Position numbers and translations under genes: made by a program. From contig CM019825.1 in NCBI GenBank assembly GCA_009763385.1, positions 744,001 through 808,000 of the forward strand: a DNA stretch of 64,000 bases. Reading direction: 5' to 3'. Of the stretch, positions 13,200 through 23,777 are shown one piece after another. The stretch comes from Coix lacryma-jobi var. lacryma-jobi. Taxonomy: Eukaryota; Streptophyta; Magnoliopsida; Poales; Poaceae. The first letter of the stretch is position 1. Every line of letters begins with the position of its first letter. The notes beneath the pieces are model-generated. The model saw only the letters and a list, made by a program, of their open reading frames with translations. It searched no databases and was not told the DNA's origin.

Positions 13200-13510
13200 G
13201 CACTTAACAGGTTGTTTGAATCCAGGGTAAAATTTAGTACGTGTCAGATCGGATATTGGGGCACTAGTCATACATTTATTAATAAGATGAATCTCTTAAA
13301 CCAAATTAATCCATCATTAGTAAATGTTTATTATAGCTCTATATTGTCAAATCATGGACTAATTAGGCTTAATAGATCCGTCTCGAAAATAAACATCCGA
13401 CTAACAAATGAGTTTTGTAATTACTCTATTTTTTAATAGATTAAATTAGAGCCGCAATATCCGATGTGATAGAAGCTTTAAAAAAAACTTGGGGAACCAA
13501 ACATGGCCTA
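13200..13510. mobile_element. MITE-like segment
   Basis: The left end reads AACAGGTTGTTTGAATCCAG and the right end CTTGGGGAACCAAACATGGCC, roughly inverted. The inside has the GTCAGATCGGATATTGGGGC and CGCAATATCCGATGTGA sub-terminal pair common in grass MITEs. The exact borders are uncertain. Confidence 0.5.
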
Positions 13511-14630
13511 ATTTATTTCCAATTTCCAGCATATATTGCACGCAGCTTCTCAACCTGGGTACTGGTCCTCCTGGCTAATGTTATTCCAGTAATCCAGTCT
13601 AAATTTCGCCTCCATGCGTGTTAACGTGCTACATATATAATACTGTATATATGTGCAAAGATTATACTAAGAAAACAATTAATTTCTAAGATCTCCAATC
13701 TCTACTATGATATGATGTTACTACGTTGCATCAAAATGGTCCACTACAAAAATAGGTAGCTACTGTGCTACAAGTGGGTTCGTTAAGCATTCCATCGGCG
13801 CAGGTGCTCCCAAAGACAAGCGGAACTACAACTACACTGCTGGTGCTGGCCAGATGATTTCCTCGGCTGCTTGTTCAGCAGTAACGCATATAATTTTATC
13901 ATCAGCTAATACGAGGTAACTAGGGCTTTATCACAAACTTGACATGATTCATTATATGCTTGCCAAGGGGCAGAAATGTTGAAAAGCAACACGACTCGAT
14001 CACCAGGGAAAACAACCATTATCGTGTAGCCCCTGTCCCAAAGTTTTTCTTCCTTTGCTCCAGGCTTGAAGGCAGTGCAGTGCATTTTCATTGATCACCA
14101 CATCCTCTGTGGGACTTGGTCTGTATCCTTTGCACTGCAGTGCTGATTTAACCAAAACCATGCTGAACCTCCTCACAAGTAGTCAGTCCGTTCAGGATTT
14201 GTAATCATCTTCTGGCAGAGGTCAACTCTAACTGGAACCACAGTTTGGCCAACAGAAGAATATGAATGTCTGCCTTGTAAAGTCCCATAGTTCAGTTTGC
14301 TTGTCTTCGAAGCAATCGTCCAAGTTTTCTGCCCAATTGAATAATCGATTAAACAGCCAATCCAAATAGCAAAAGAAACCAATACAAAACGATATTACAA
14401 TACAGTAGGTTAAACTACAAAGGAAAAATGGCGCATTTCAAGAGAAGATAGCAAGTATACAATATATAACTTACAATATGGAAGAGGGATTTAGTGGCTG
14501 TCAAAAGACTCAAAACTGGTCTTACTAGACAGACCCCCACATTCAAATCTTGCTTCTGGAACAGCTTATGGACATTCAGTAGCAGTGAGGTGAGAGACTA
14601 TGAGCAAAAGTGATAATATCATAACATGCT
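13511..14630. other. Spacer with non-coding flank
   Basis: No supported gene. Minus-strand open stretches near 13906-14091 and 14173-14382 have no recognisable homology and no start/stop context. They may belong to the decayed importin-like copy to the right. Confidence 0.35.
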
Positions 14631-14635
14631 TAGCT

Positions 14636-15865
14636 GTGCAGTTCTTGAAGCACTAGCATAACCTGAAAAATTAGCTGCCGAACGGGCTTTAAGCATAGCA
14701 ACCATCGGTTGTAGATTAGAATAAGGTCATTTAATTGCTCCAAAATGGAATCTCTGTCATTCCGCTGCAAGAGCATAGAAAGTCTGCACATTGCTCTTCC
14801 TAAGGTTCCAGGTACACCTAAACAAGTAGCCAGTGATCTACATAAGAAAACAATATGCGTAAGGACATGCTGCTTAGTCTGAGTAAACACCAGATAACGA
14901 TGAATAGGATTACGAAAACAATCAGAGCAAATTCACATTTCATGACAATGCAACTGTGAATCCCTTGAGATGCTTTCGTGTGCTCAGATAAGAAAATACA
15001 GAAATAATATGAGTTTGCTATGACGTGCCTCATGACAACAACCTAGTATGGAATCAGGCTCAAGCCAAAATAAAAGGAAACAAAAAAAAATATCAACAGA
15101 CAAAACACAAGCACATCTTAGTAGGGACACACATGACACATGGATATAAGTGGCTTCTATAGAATGAAATTACCACTCCATAATTCTTCAGAGCCACAGC
15201 AAAATGTTTAGTCGGCAGCTACTTTGGAGTTTTAAACAGGGCCATGAACACATGATGGGAAACTAGAACATTGGCAGGCTGCAGTTGTGGAAATACAGAG
15301 AGAAGATCTGGTCTGAGAGACAAGATACGTGGAAACATTGTAGCCTTAAATCGTCAATTGAATGATGCGCAAAAAAACTAATAGTACCTGTAATAGTACC
15401 TGTATCATAAACACATACCACTCTTTTCGGTAATCCAAACGTGCAATATTAGAGATTAATACAGCTACCTGCTTTGCAATCTACAATTACATCATTTCGA
15501 AAATATAGTCTCATCAATACACATCATGTGTTTACCATCATATGACTCAAACTGGATGCATGTTATCTACTGCATACCTGGCTATTCTCCTCATATGTGT
15601 TTAGCAAAAGATTTTTCCAAAAGGCAGGGTCCTCCTCATTACTAATTCCACTGCAGCAAAGAAATTTTAATCTGAGAAGTTAAATGCTAGACTATCATCA
15701 ATTAAGTGTGCCACTACAGCTGTGTTTATGTTTGGTAATAGCTAAAGCTATATAGATGACTTACTCTTCATTGTTTTGCCTCTGAACTCCCACATTATGG
15801 ATACAGTGACTCATATAATGTGATCGTACATTCCTGGTTGTACCTCTGACTGAACTGAAGTTCAT
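14636..15865 (-). pseudogene. Importin-11-like partial pseudogene
   Basis: Four minus-strand blocks align in order with importin-11, an importin-beta family nuclear transport receptor. Block 15865-15765 ends QRQNNE. Block 15650-15578 reads GISNEEDPAFW then KNLLLNTYEENSQ. Block 15468-15416 reads VAVLISNIARLDYRKEW. Block about 14790-14636 reads NDRDSILEQL, then RWLLCLKPVRQLIF. GT-AG splice sites survive around the first three, so this is a DNA copy, not a retrocopy. In the last block the frame breaks by one base after QLIF; the next codons in the shifted frame continue the family pattern (GYASASRTAQ). The receptor's remaining length (about a thousand residues in family members) is absent. It lies just downstream of, and on the same strand as, the PPR gene. 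Confidence 0.7.
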
Positions 15866-16146
15866 CTGCAGTCAGTAAGCAAGAAAAAGGTGATATTTAG
15901 ATAGAGCCAATATTTCCAAATTAAATCGAATGTATACACAATATTTCATTTCATGTTTGGAATTTTTTTTTGAAGCACTTTGAAGGCAAAATCATGATCA
16001 CCCACCAGCCGCTATTCTAATCAAAGATTTGTTCATAGAAATGTGTAATGTTGTTAATCCATCAGGAAGCACTTAGCATTAATCAGATGTATTTGACGAC
16101 AAATTTGAAAGAGATATTTACCAGTTGCCATCTTTCTTGTGATCAT

Positions 16147-17826
16147 TTATCTCTTTCCTTGGCCCTTATGGGCTGGGTACACTTCCTTGCCAGGTCCCAA
16201 CATTCCATCCAGCAGAAATTGCAGATTAAACATCTTTATGTGCTGACGAAAGCCAGCCTGACAAATTGATCTAACCGTATCCTCGAATATCAAGTAACAA
16301 CGGACAAAGCCTTGTCTTTCGATTTCTTGGAGTGCAACAAGGATGTTCCCATTTCTATCACTGCGAGCAAGCCTGTTTAGAAGGGTAATAAGAAGATCTT
16401 TTGACAGCCTATTCTTGAGAGACTCTTTAAAACAATCAGTAGCCCTATCAAATTTTCCTTGTTTGCATAATCCATCAACCATTATGGTATAGGTGACTTC
16501 ATCTGGAGCAATATTCGCTACTTCTGTCATGTACACAAACATGCTGTCCGCTTCACAGGCCTTTCCACTCAAGTAAAACGAATGAATGAGTGTATTGTAT
16601 GTCACAGCATTTGCAGGAAACCCTTGATTATAGACCAGTTTCTTGGCTACAGAAAGCTTCTCAGCGATGCAAAGACTATGAATGAAAATGTTGAACGTGC
16701 GTGTGTTTGGTACGATACATTTCTTGATCATGTTTGCCAAGAGCTCCAGAACAGCTGGCCATCTGCCCATGTCACATAGCCTGCTCATCACAGTGTTGTA
16801 AGCGACAACTGCAGCGCACCAATTTAACTCTGCGCTCCTCTCCAAGATGGGAATGGCTTGTGAAAACCTCGAGTTACAGCAAAGACAATTTAGAATGATG
16901 CTCAAAGTAAAAGCTGTGGGATGCAACCCTTTACCTTGCAAGACCTCAAACTGCTTGAGTGCTTCCTTAGCCATGCCTTTCTTGCTAAGAGCATCCATGT
17001 ATATATTATAGGTAACTGTACTGGGCTTGTGGCCCTTAGTTTCAATGTCTGCTAACACCTGCTTGACCTCATCGAATCTGGCATCGTCACACAGTGCCCT
17101 TATCAGAACATTATAAGTGACAGCATTGGGAGGACAGCCAGCATCCTCCATGAAGCCAATCAGGTTGGTAGCCTCCTCGATACGGCCTTGACGGCAATAG
17201 CCCTGCACGATGGGCGTATACGTGTGCACCATGGGGCGGCACCCCTCCTGCAACATCCAATCGAGCACGCCCCAGGCCTCGTCAAGCTTCCCCGCCCGGC
17301 ACAGCCCCGTGACGAGCGTGGAGAAGGTGCCGACGTCGGGCACCACCCCGTGGCGCCGCATAGCGTGGATCTCGTTGTAGGCGAGATGGAAATCGGCGGT
17401 CCGCCACGCGTACAGCTTGACGAGGATGTTGAAGGACGACGAGTTGGGCGCCACGCCCGCCGCGAGCATTCCGTCGAACACCCTGCGGGCCTCTACCGCG
17501 CGGCCGTCCTCCGCGAGCGCGTTGAGGAGCGTGTTGTAGCAAAGCACGCTGGGAGGGACGCCGGCGTTTGAGGCGGAGAGCATGAGGTCGGAGAAGAGGT
17601 GGACGACCTGGTCGACGTCCCCCGCGCGCGCCAGCGCCTTCATTGCCAAGTTGCAGTCGCGCTCCAGCTGCTGCAGCTGTGGAGGTGGAGGGTGGTGCGG
17701 AGAGGCTACTTCCGGTTCCGCCACGGGCGGGGGAGGGAGGGTATTGACGTCGTCGGAGTCGTCGGAGGGCGATGGGGAGGAGAAGGGAAGGACGACGAAG
17801 GCAGCGGCGGCGGCGGAAGAAGCCAT
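16147..17826 (-). CDS. P-class pentatricopeptide repeat (PPR) protein, 559 aa
   Basis: Single-exon gene. PPR proteins of this class bind organelle RNAs and act in their splicing, stability or translation. The first 60 residues are rich in Ala, Ser and Pro with few acidic residues at the very start, compatible with an organelle-targeting peptide, but the target is not proven. From about residue 95 to 500 the protein is made of 35-residue repeats with the typical motifs VTYNVLIRALC, TYTPIVQGYCRQGRIEEA and VTYTIMVDGLCKQGKFDRA; about a dozen can be followed. There is no E, DYW or SMR domain. The start at 17824-17826 opens the full conserved frame in a GC-rich first part. Lack of introns is normal for the family. 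The native RNA target cannot be read from the sequence. Confidence 0.93.
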   Translation of the reverse strand: MASSAAAAAFVVLPFSSPSPSDDSDDVNTLPPPPVAEPEVASPHHPPPPQLQQLERDCNLAMKALARAGDVDQVVHLFSDLMLSASNAGVPPSVLCYNTLLNALAEDGRAVEARRVFDGMLAAGVAPNSSSFNILVKLYAWRTADFHLAYNEIHAMRRHGVVPDVGTFSTLVTGLCRAGKLDEAWGVLDWMLQEGCRPMVHTYTPIVQGYCRQGRIEEATNLIGFMEDAGCPPNAVTYNVLIRALCDDARFDEVKQVLADIETKGHKPSTVTYNIYMDALSKKGMAKEALKQFEVLQGKGLHPTAFTLSIILNCLCCNSRFSQAIPILERSAELNWCAAVVAYNTVMSRLCDMGRWPAVLELLANMIKKCIVPNTRTFNIFIHSLCIAEKLSVAKKLVYNQGFPANAVTYNTLIHSFYLSGKACEADSMFVYMTEVANIAPDEVTYTIMVDGLCKQGKFDRATDCFKESLKNRLSKDLLITLLNRLARSDRNGNILVALQEIERQGFVRCYLIFEDTVRSICQAGFRQHIKMFNLQFLLDGMLGPGKEVYPAHKGQGKR

Positions 17827-18040
17827 GCGCCCGCGTAGGAGGAGCCGAGCGGTGGGGAGGAGGGTGGCTGCGCGCGCAATGGTCGCGACGAAGGGAGTTG
17901 CACCGGCCGCCGTGGCGGTGGGGCAGGAGGTGGCGGCGGCGCCGTGGTGGGAAGCTGTGATTTGTTTGTGTTTGGGCTTTGGGTAGTGGTGAGATGACGA
18001 TGGTGATTGATGAGGAGGAGGGGTTTACTATTTGAAAGTT
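17827..18040. promoter_or_regulatory. PPR gene 5' flank
   Basis: GC-rich stretch directly upstream of the minus-strand PPR start, probably 5' UTR and core promoter. No TATA box or clear motif was found. GC content falls sharply at about 17990. Confidence 0.35.
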
Positions 18041-18094
18041 TTACAGGTGTACCATTACGAAAGATGTAATTTTAAAGTTAGACATATTATCGTA

Positions 18095-18352
18095 CTCTCT
18101 CTGTATCAGTAAAAGAGTCGTTTCACAGAAGGATACAATCTTTAAAATACAACTTTGACCACTTATTTATTTAAAAATATTTATTAAAAAATAGTATATG
18201 TATATTTTTATGAAAATACTTTTCGAGATAAATTTATTTATATGATTTTTACATCTCTAAACCTAATAATTTTAAAGTTATTCATGATTTATATTTTCAA
18301 TGTTTGACTCAAACCTTATTCAAAACGACATCTTTTACTAATATGGAGGGAG
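18095..18352. mobile_element. Stowaway-type MITE
   Basis: Ends CTCTCTCTGTATCAGTAAAA (left) and TTTTACTAATATGGAGGGAG (right), inverted, flanked by TA at 18093-18094 and 18353-18354. AT-rich, no ORF. It lies inside the larger foldback region. Confidence 0.75.
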
Positions 18353-18397
18353 TACTTTTTTTTTTTTGCCATTGATGCCACTTCCGTTACATTTGGC

Positions 18398-18750
18398 TAG
18401 ACCTGAGCATTTTTGAGCCCAGCCCGCGGGCCTGACCTGGCCCGGTCCGGGCCCGTCGGGTTTTGGCCTGCCCACGAACCTGACTGGACAGGGTCTGGGC
18501 AGAGATCTTGCTGTCCAGAAATTTTTTTTCTCGGTCCGAACCCGGCCCGAAATATTTATTTTAGCTGTTTTACACTATAAATTACGCAGGCGGCCCGCTC
18601 AGGCCCGAACCCGGCCCAAGCCCGGCCCGAAAATAGCAGACCCAACTTGCCCAGTGGACAGTAATGGACAGGATTTTTTCGACCCGACATAACTGGGCTT
18701 TTTTTCGGCCCGACCCGAATCAGGCCCGGCCCGCAAAATGCTCAGATCTA
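18398..18750. mobile_element. hAT-type MITE with 8-bp target duplication
   Basis: The element starts TAGACCTGAGCATTTT and ends AAAATGCTCAGATCTA, a terminal inverted repeat of the hAT type. It is flanked by the identical 8-mer CATTTGGC at 18390-18397 and 18751-18758. The inside is GC-rich, dominated by GGCCCG and CCCGGCCC runs in both orientations, so the transcript would fold strongly. No coding capacity. Confidence 0.8.
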
Positions 18751-19419
18751 CATTTGGCTCTAACGGTGTTAAACCGTCAGTGTAAAAAGTCAAAAGTATC
18801 ATCAAATGTAAATAGAGAGTTTTACTTGTGTGCCATTATGAAAGATGGTAATTGCGTACGTGTCATTCAAAAGTTCGAGTGGTCATGTATGCCATTGTGC
18901 TATATTTTTTTCTGTCATCTATGCCACTTCCGTCAGATTTGGCTCTAACGGTGTTAAACAGGCAGTGTGAAAAGTCAAAAATGCCCTTAGGTGTTAACAA
19001 CCTGAGGGCATTTTTGACTTTTCACACTGGTTGTTTAACACTGTTAGAGCTAAATTTAACAGAAGTGGCATAGATGACAAAAAAAAAAAATTTGTACGAT
19101 AATATATGTGACTGCTCGAATTTTATAGTGGCATGTATACAAGTATCATCTTGTATAATAGCGTAAAGTTGCTTTTGGTAATTATTAATGGTGTGGGAGG
19201 TGATAGACGTTGGAGCCGTTCCGATATGTGTGGTGTTACTGGTGTACTGGTGTTGTGGAGATGAGATGAGCGCTACATCACCAGATCTTTGCACACCCGT
19301 TTAGCAACGCTGCTGCTTGCATAGACTGTCAAAATCACTCCGTAAAAGGTTAAATATATTTTGATAGGCAACAGATAAAAACACATTTTTTATTTATGTA
19401 TGTATGCTACTAGGAGCTA

Positions 19420-19668
19420 TTCCCTTCGTCTTAGAAAGAAAGTCGTTTTGTGTTTTTATGCCACAAGTTTGACTCAATTTATATATATATATATATATAA
19501 AATATGTGCAATATTTATATCTCTAAATAAATTTGTTAAAAAACTAGACTTAAAGATCTTTCTGATAATACTAATTACTTAGTACAAATATTTATATATT
19601 TTAATATATAATTATCAGCATTTATTTATCGAGAAGCAAGAATGACATCTATTTTGAAATGGAGGGAG
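19420..19668. mobile_element. Stowaway-type MITE
   Basis: Left end TTCCCTTCGTCTTAGAAAG and right end TTTTGAAATGGAGGGAG, inverted with mismatches, flanked by TA at 19418-19419 and 19669-19670. It contains a short (TA)n run near 19480-19498. Confidence 0.65.
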
Positions 19669-19670
19669 TA

Positions 19671-20595
19671 TGAGTTTAGAAAAAACTCTATAGTCACTTG
19701 CTCATCGTCACTCTTGCACCAGAGTCATTCTTTCAGTAAATCAAAGCCTTTAGGCCTCGTTCCATTAGGGGTGGAATAATTCTAAATGAATTGGTTCACT
19801 AATTTATACATAGTTTCTAAAGTTAGAATATATCCTGGTCCCGATCCATATCAAACCAACCAGCTTTAGGCATATACAACCCACAGATAGGGAGACATCT
19901 GCAAGAGCCTTAAATTTAACATACAGACAGTTACAAAGATAGATTATACAACCCACAAATATGAGGTCGTCTATAAACTATTTAATGTTTTGTATGTAGC
20001 CAAGATCAATCATGAAATATTATTTTGTATATAATTATGTTGCTATTTGACAGATAATGGTCACATATACGCTGAACTCACAGTAACAACATTTACACGC
20101 CAACAATCAGTCTTTTCAGAACTGATTATGGCCTGAAGCTCTGTTCTAAAGATTGAAGCTCTGAAACATACAAAGTTATGGTCTGAAACTCAGCTCTAAA
20201 CATTAAAGTTCTCAAACTTATGGCCTGAAACCCAGTATCCTTCTTTCCAAATCGGATGCATAACGCACAGGAAAAAACAGATACAAATACAAATACCTTT
20301 AGGAAGCGAATCGCGAATGCCTATCGAACATTTCAGAATACAGAACCAAACTTTTACAAGGCCTTATAGTGTCTTTGGGTGATCAGAAAATAGGTTCAAA
20401 AGGGCAAAAATATATGTTTAATTAGTTTGTAAGATGTTTAAAAAATGGGCAATCTATCTGTCGTTTTGCCATTGTTGAATGTGGTGGGCAGCACCCTTGG
20501 TATTTGCATTTCCATCTGATTGGAAAAAGGACAATGTTGCTCCCGCCGGAGAAGGACGATTCAACAGGCTCGCGACTCACACTCACGCCACCTAG
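19671..20595. other. Spacer left of the retrotransposon nest
   Basis: No gene. It holds a possible MITE end at 19752-19800 (GGCCTCGTTCCATTAGGGG) and two to three imperfect tandem copies of a roughly 55-bp unit containing TATGGCCTGAAACTC between about 20125 and 20240. Confidence 0.4.
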
Positions 20596-21618
20596 TGTAG
20601 GGTCGAGATGGCGGACTAGAGGGGGTGAATAGTCCTTTCTAAAATTAATCGCACCGGCTAACCGAAATAAACGCGGAATTAAAACTATCGGTCTAGCCAA
20701 TACTACACTCCTCTACCTATACTCTCAAGCACCTTATAAAGATCCTAAACAAAGCAAATACGGTGTCAGGCTAGCAAGAGCTCACCTAAACAATTCTAGA
20801 AACAAGGTCACACAAACCTATGCAACTAGTACTTTAAGAACAAGGGAGCTCCTACACAATCTAGTGATACAAAGCGCACAAAGTCTAAGCTCACTAGCAA
20901 AGCTCAATAACAAGGCTACACGAACCAAATTAGAGAGCTCAAAAAACTTAGCTACACAAACTAAGCAAAGTGACTAACAAGGCTACACAAGCCAATTAGT
21001 CACGGAAGCGAGCTACTTCTATGCTACATAACCAAGAAGGTAACTAGCAAGCTACACAAGCTAACTAATTACAAGAGCAACTACACAAGCACAATATATA
21101 TGAAAGTAAATACAAGCTATGTAAGGGGAATGCAAACCAACAGGATGAACAAGGTTGACACGATGATTTTATCCCGAGGTTCACTTGGTTGCCACCAAGC
21201 TAGTCCCCGTTGAGACAAGCTCAAGGTTGCCGCCGGTCCCCTTGCTAGTGGTGACTACACTAGTCACACTCTCCCCACAAGGAGTGCTTACCACAAGCTC
21301 TAGCACTTGACCCGGCCGGACCACTTGACGCTCTTCACGTCTCGCTCAACTAGACTTGCTCTTCGCGTCTCCCGCGGGATGAGCACAACACCCCTCACAA
21401 ATCCTTCTCCGGAGCCACGCACAATTACCACGCGGGCTTCACAACGGAGACACAATCCACCAAGCCGTTTAGGTGATGGTAATCACCAAGAGTAATAAGA
21501 AATCCTCAATCACAAAGATTTCCTAGTGCCACCAAATGTAATCCTCAAATGCACACACACTAGGCTCTCAATCCCTCACTCAAATTAGCACCAAGCATGA
21601 GAGGGAGAGGAAGGGGAT
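20596..21618 (-). repeat. Outer element 3' LTR, distal part
   Basis: Matches 44706-45729 base for base apart from scattered, mostly transition, differences. It begins TGTAGGGTCGAGATGGCGG on the plus strand. 20750-21110 contains repeated AAGGCTACACAAGC-like units. The copy stops at GGGAT (21614-21618), where the inner element is inserted. Confidence 0.9.
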
Positions 21619-23777
21619 TGAAGGACCGGATTAGCGACCAGAGGGGGGGTGAATGGGAGCCTCAAATTCAACTCGTGAATAGATTGGCCCTTGTCCCAAA
21701 AAGTCACCCAAAAAGCAAAGACTCGAAACGACCGGAGAGTTCACGACCTACAAGTTGGTGGATACCCTAGGAGACGTCCTAGCGGTACAGCGGAACTCCC
21801 GGAGAAACCCCAAAAGCAACTGCCAAAGCCCCGGAGCAAAACTGCACAAACAGCAGGATCGCGGTCTGTGCGGGGTCAGGGTCCCGGACTATCCGCCGTT
21901 AAGTCCCGGACTGTCCGCGACTGGAAGCCGGACTGTCCGCCGGCCAAAACACAGAAACATAATAGTTCTGCACAAGTCCTGTTCGAGTCCCGGACTGTCC
22001 GCGGTTTGCACGCTGGACAGTCCGCGGTACACGTGAACAGTGACCTTCGAGCGTCCGATACTGACCCTGTGCAGCGTTCGATGTGGCCCCGGACTGTCCG
22101 CGGGTCACTGGCGGACTGTCCGCCGGTCATGAGACCGAGAACAGTATCGCCCTGCGCTGTTCTGACCTGACCAAGCCCCGAGTCCCGGACTGTCCGCCAC
22201 TGAGACGGCGGACTGTCCGCGGATGGGCAGAACGCACAAAAACGCTCGGGACAAAGAGACAAATCGATCGGATCTTCACCAAATCAAAAGGGACTTCGAT
22301 CAAACTTCTCCCAGGTGTTCCTCTACGAGATAGGGTGCTAATCCTAAGAAATCATCGCACCAAATCAAGTCAATAGAGAGAAATCCGAGGATCACCGGAA
22401 AGGGGAAAGAAAAGAGAAACGAACACAAAATCAACCCGATCTATGGATTCGTGAGGTTAGAGGAGAAATCCTTCGGTGGAAAGAAGAAGCTCACGACCAA
22501 GAACGAATTGATTCAAGCGGAATCAAAAACCATCTCGTGGAGAGGAAGAACGAGACAATTCTCCGGGAGATGAAAAACCGAAACGCGAAGAACACCAACT
22601 CAAAACGCGAATCGATCAATTCCAGCCGTGTGGCAACCACACGAGACAATCATGAGATTACGGTCTCACTTCTTAAACTTCCCAAAAACACAGAGACATG
22701 ATTGAGTCTTCCCTGCGGATCGCTAGCAGCTAGGTATGATTAGAACCTAAGCGGGGGCTAAGGAGAGAGAGTGCTTAGGAACAAAATGACTGCTAGGATA
22801 GAGAGAGAGAGGAGGGGTGCCTCTCTTATTTATAGCCTAAACAATAATCCCCTTCTACTCCTAGATACAAGAGCGAAGCGGCCAACCCTAGGGGTACCCC
22901 GGTCCAACTCTGCTTCTCGATGATCCGACGGCCACGCGCCCACCTCATCCTTAGCTTCGCCTCGACGCAAGCCTCAGGATGCCGCCACGTGCTGCCCCGT
23001 CGACCGCCGCGCCTACCTCGCGAATAGCTGCGTCGCCGCGCCAGCCTCTTCACGCAGCCACGCGTCGACCGTCCTTTTTGCGGACCTCCCCCCGGTTTTG
23101 AGGCCGAAACCGGGAAACCTGGGCCTTCCCCCGGTTTTGAGGCTGAAACCGTGAAACCTGTCCTCCGGCTGAGTTTTGTGGCCCAAACTCAGAAACCCAC
23201 GAGCCCAGGTTTTGAGGCCCAAACCTGGAAACCGTCCACGCTGAGTTTTGAGGCCCAAACTCGGAAACCGGCCACCCTGAGTTTTGTGGCCCAAACTCGG
23301 AAACAATCGAGGGTAGCTTTTCGAGGCTCAGCTACCGAACCCGTGTCGTAGACGGGATGTGGTTCGCACACCCCGAGTTCCAGCACCGATGCCGGAGCAT
23401 GTCCAGCCTCCACGCCGAGCACAGTGCATTCGCCATCCTTCTCGGTCTCCCGCCAAGTGTCACGACGCCATCACCTTCCTCCTGACTCGGCCGATGCACC
23501 GCACATCCCCATGTGCTCTTGCTTGTCAACGCCACGTGCCAGCTACCACAACTGGTCCTCAGGTCTCCCGGTCCGTCGGTCCAAGCTCCACGTCCGCCCT
23601 TCACCGCTCCCGGTCCGTCGGCACGGCACGTCCCCACTTGACCTTCACCTCACCTTCGACCACTGCCCGAGCTCCGCACCTGCACATCAACACAGCCAAG
23701 AGACATGTTGCCCGTTGATCGATCACTCATCACTCAGGAAGGGAACCACAAGGGCACATATCAACCTTGTGTTCTCA
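21619..23777 (-). repeat. Inner element 3' LTR
   Basis: On the minus strand it runs TGAGAACACAAGG...CCGGTCCTTCA. A TATA box (TATAAATA, 22827-22834 on the minus strand) probably marks the transcription start. The distal part (21880-22225) has nine near-palindromic GCGGACTGTCCGC-type motifs, one of them mutated. 23088-23316 has 40-45-bp units built on GGTTTTGAGGCC. Apart from indels it is nearly identical to the 5' LTR. Confidence 0.9.

Larger units (their letters stand above)
18040..19175. repeat. Large foldback repeat region
   Basis: Around a centre near 18992 (TAGGTGTTAACAACCTGAG) the arms 18880-18985 and 19000-19085 are inverted copies, for example GTCATCTATGCCACTTCCGT against AGAAGTGGCATAGATGAC. 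A motif like GTGCCATTATGAAAGATGG recurs outward at 18047, 18827 and, inverted, 19140. This looks like a long-inverted-repeat MITE or MULE-type element that later received the Stowaway and hAT insertions. Its outer ends are not sharply defined. Confidence 0.6.

Noticed and set aside
21880..22225. Regularly spaced repeats resembling a CRISPR array
   Set aside because: Spacing is irregular, motifs are short palindromes inside an LTR, and the genome is eukaryotic.
21691..22262. ORFs of 97-159 codons with repeated TVRG or DCPP peptides, duplicated at 35889-36574
   Set aside because: These are translations of the GCGGACTGTCCGC repeat array in both LTRs, not proteins.
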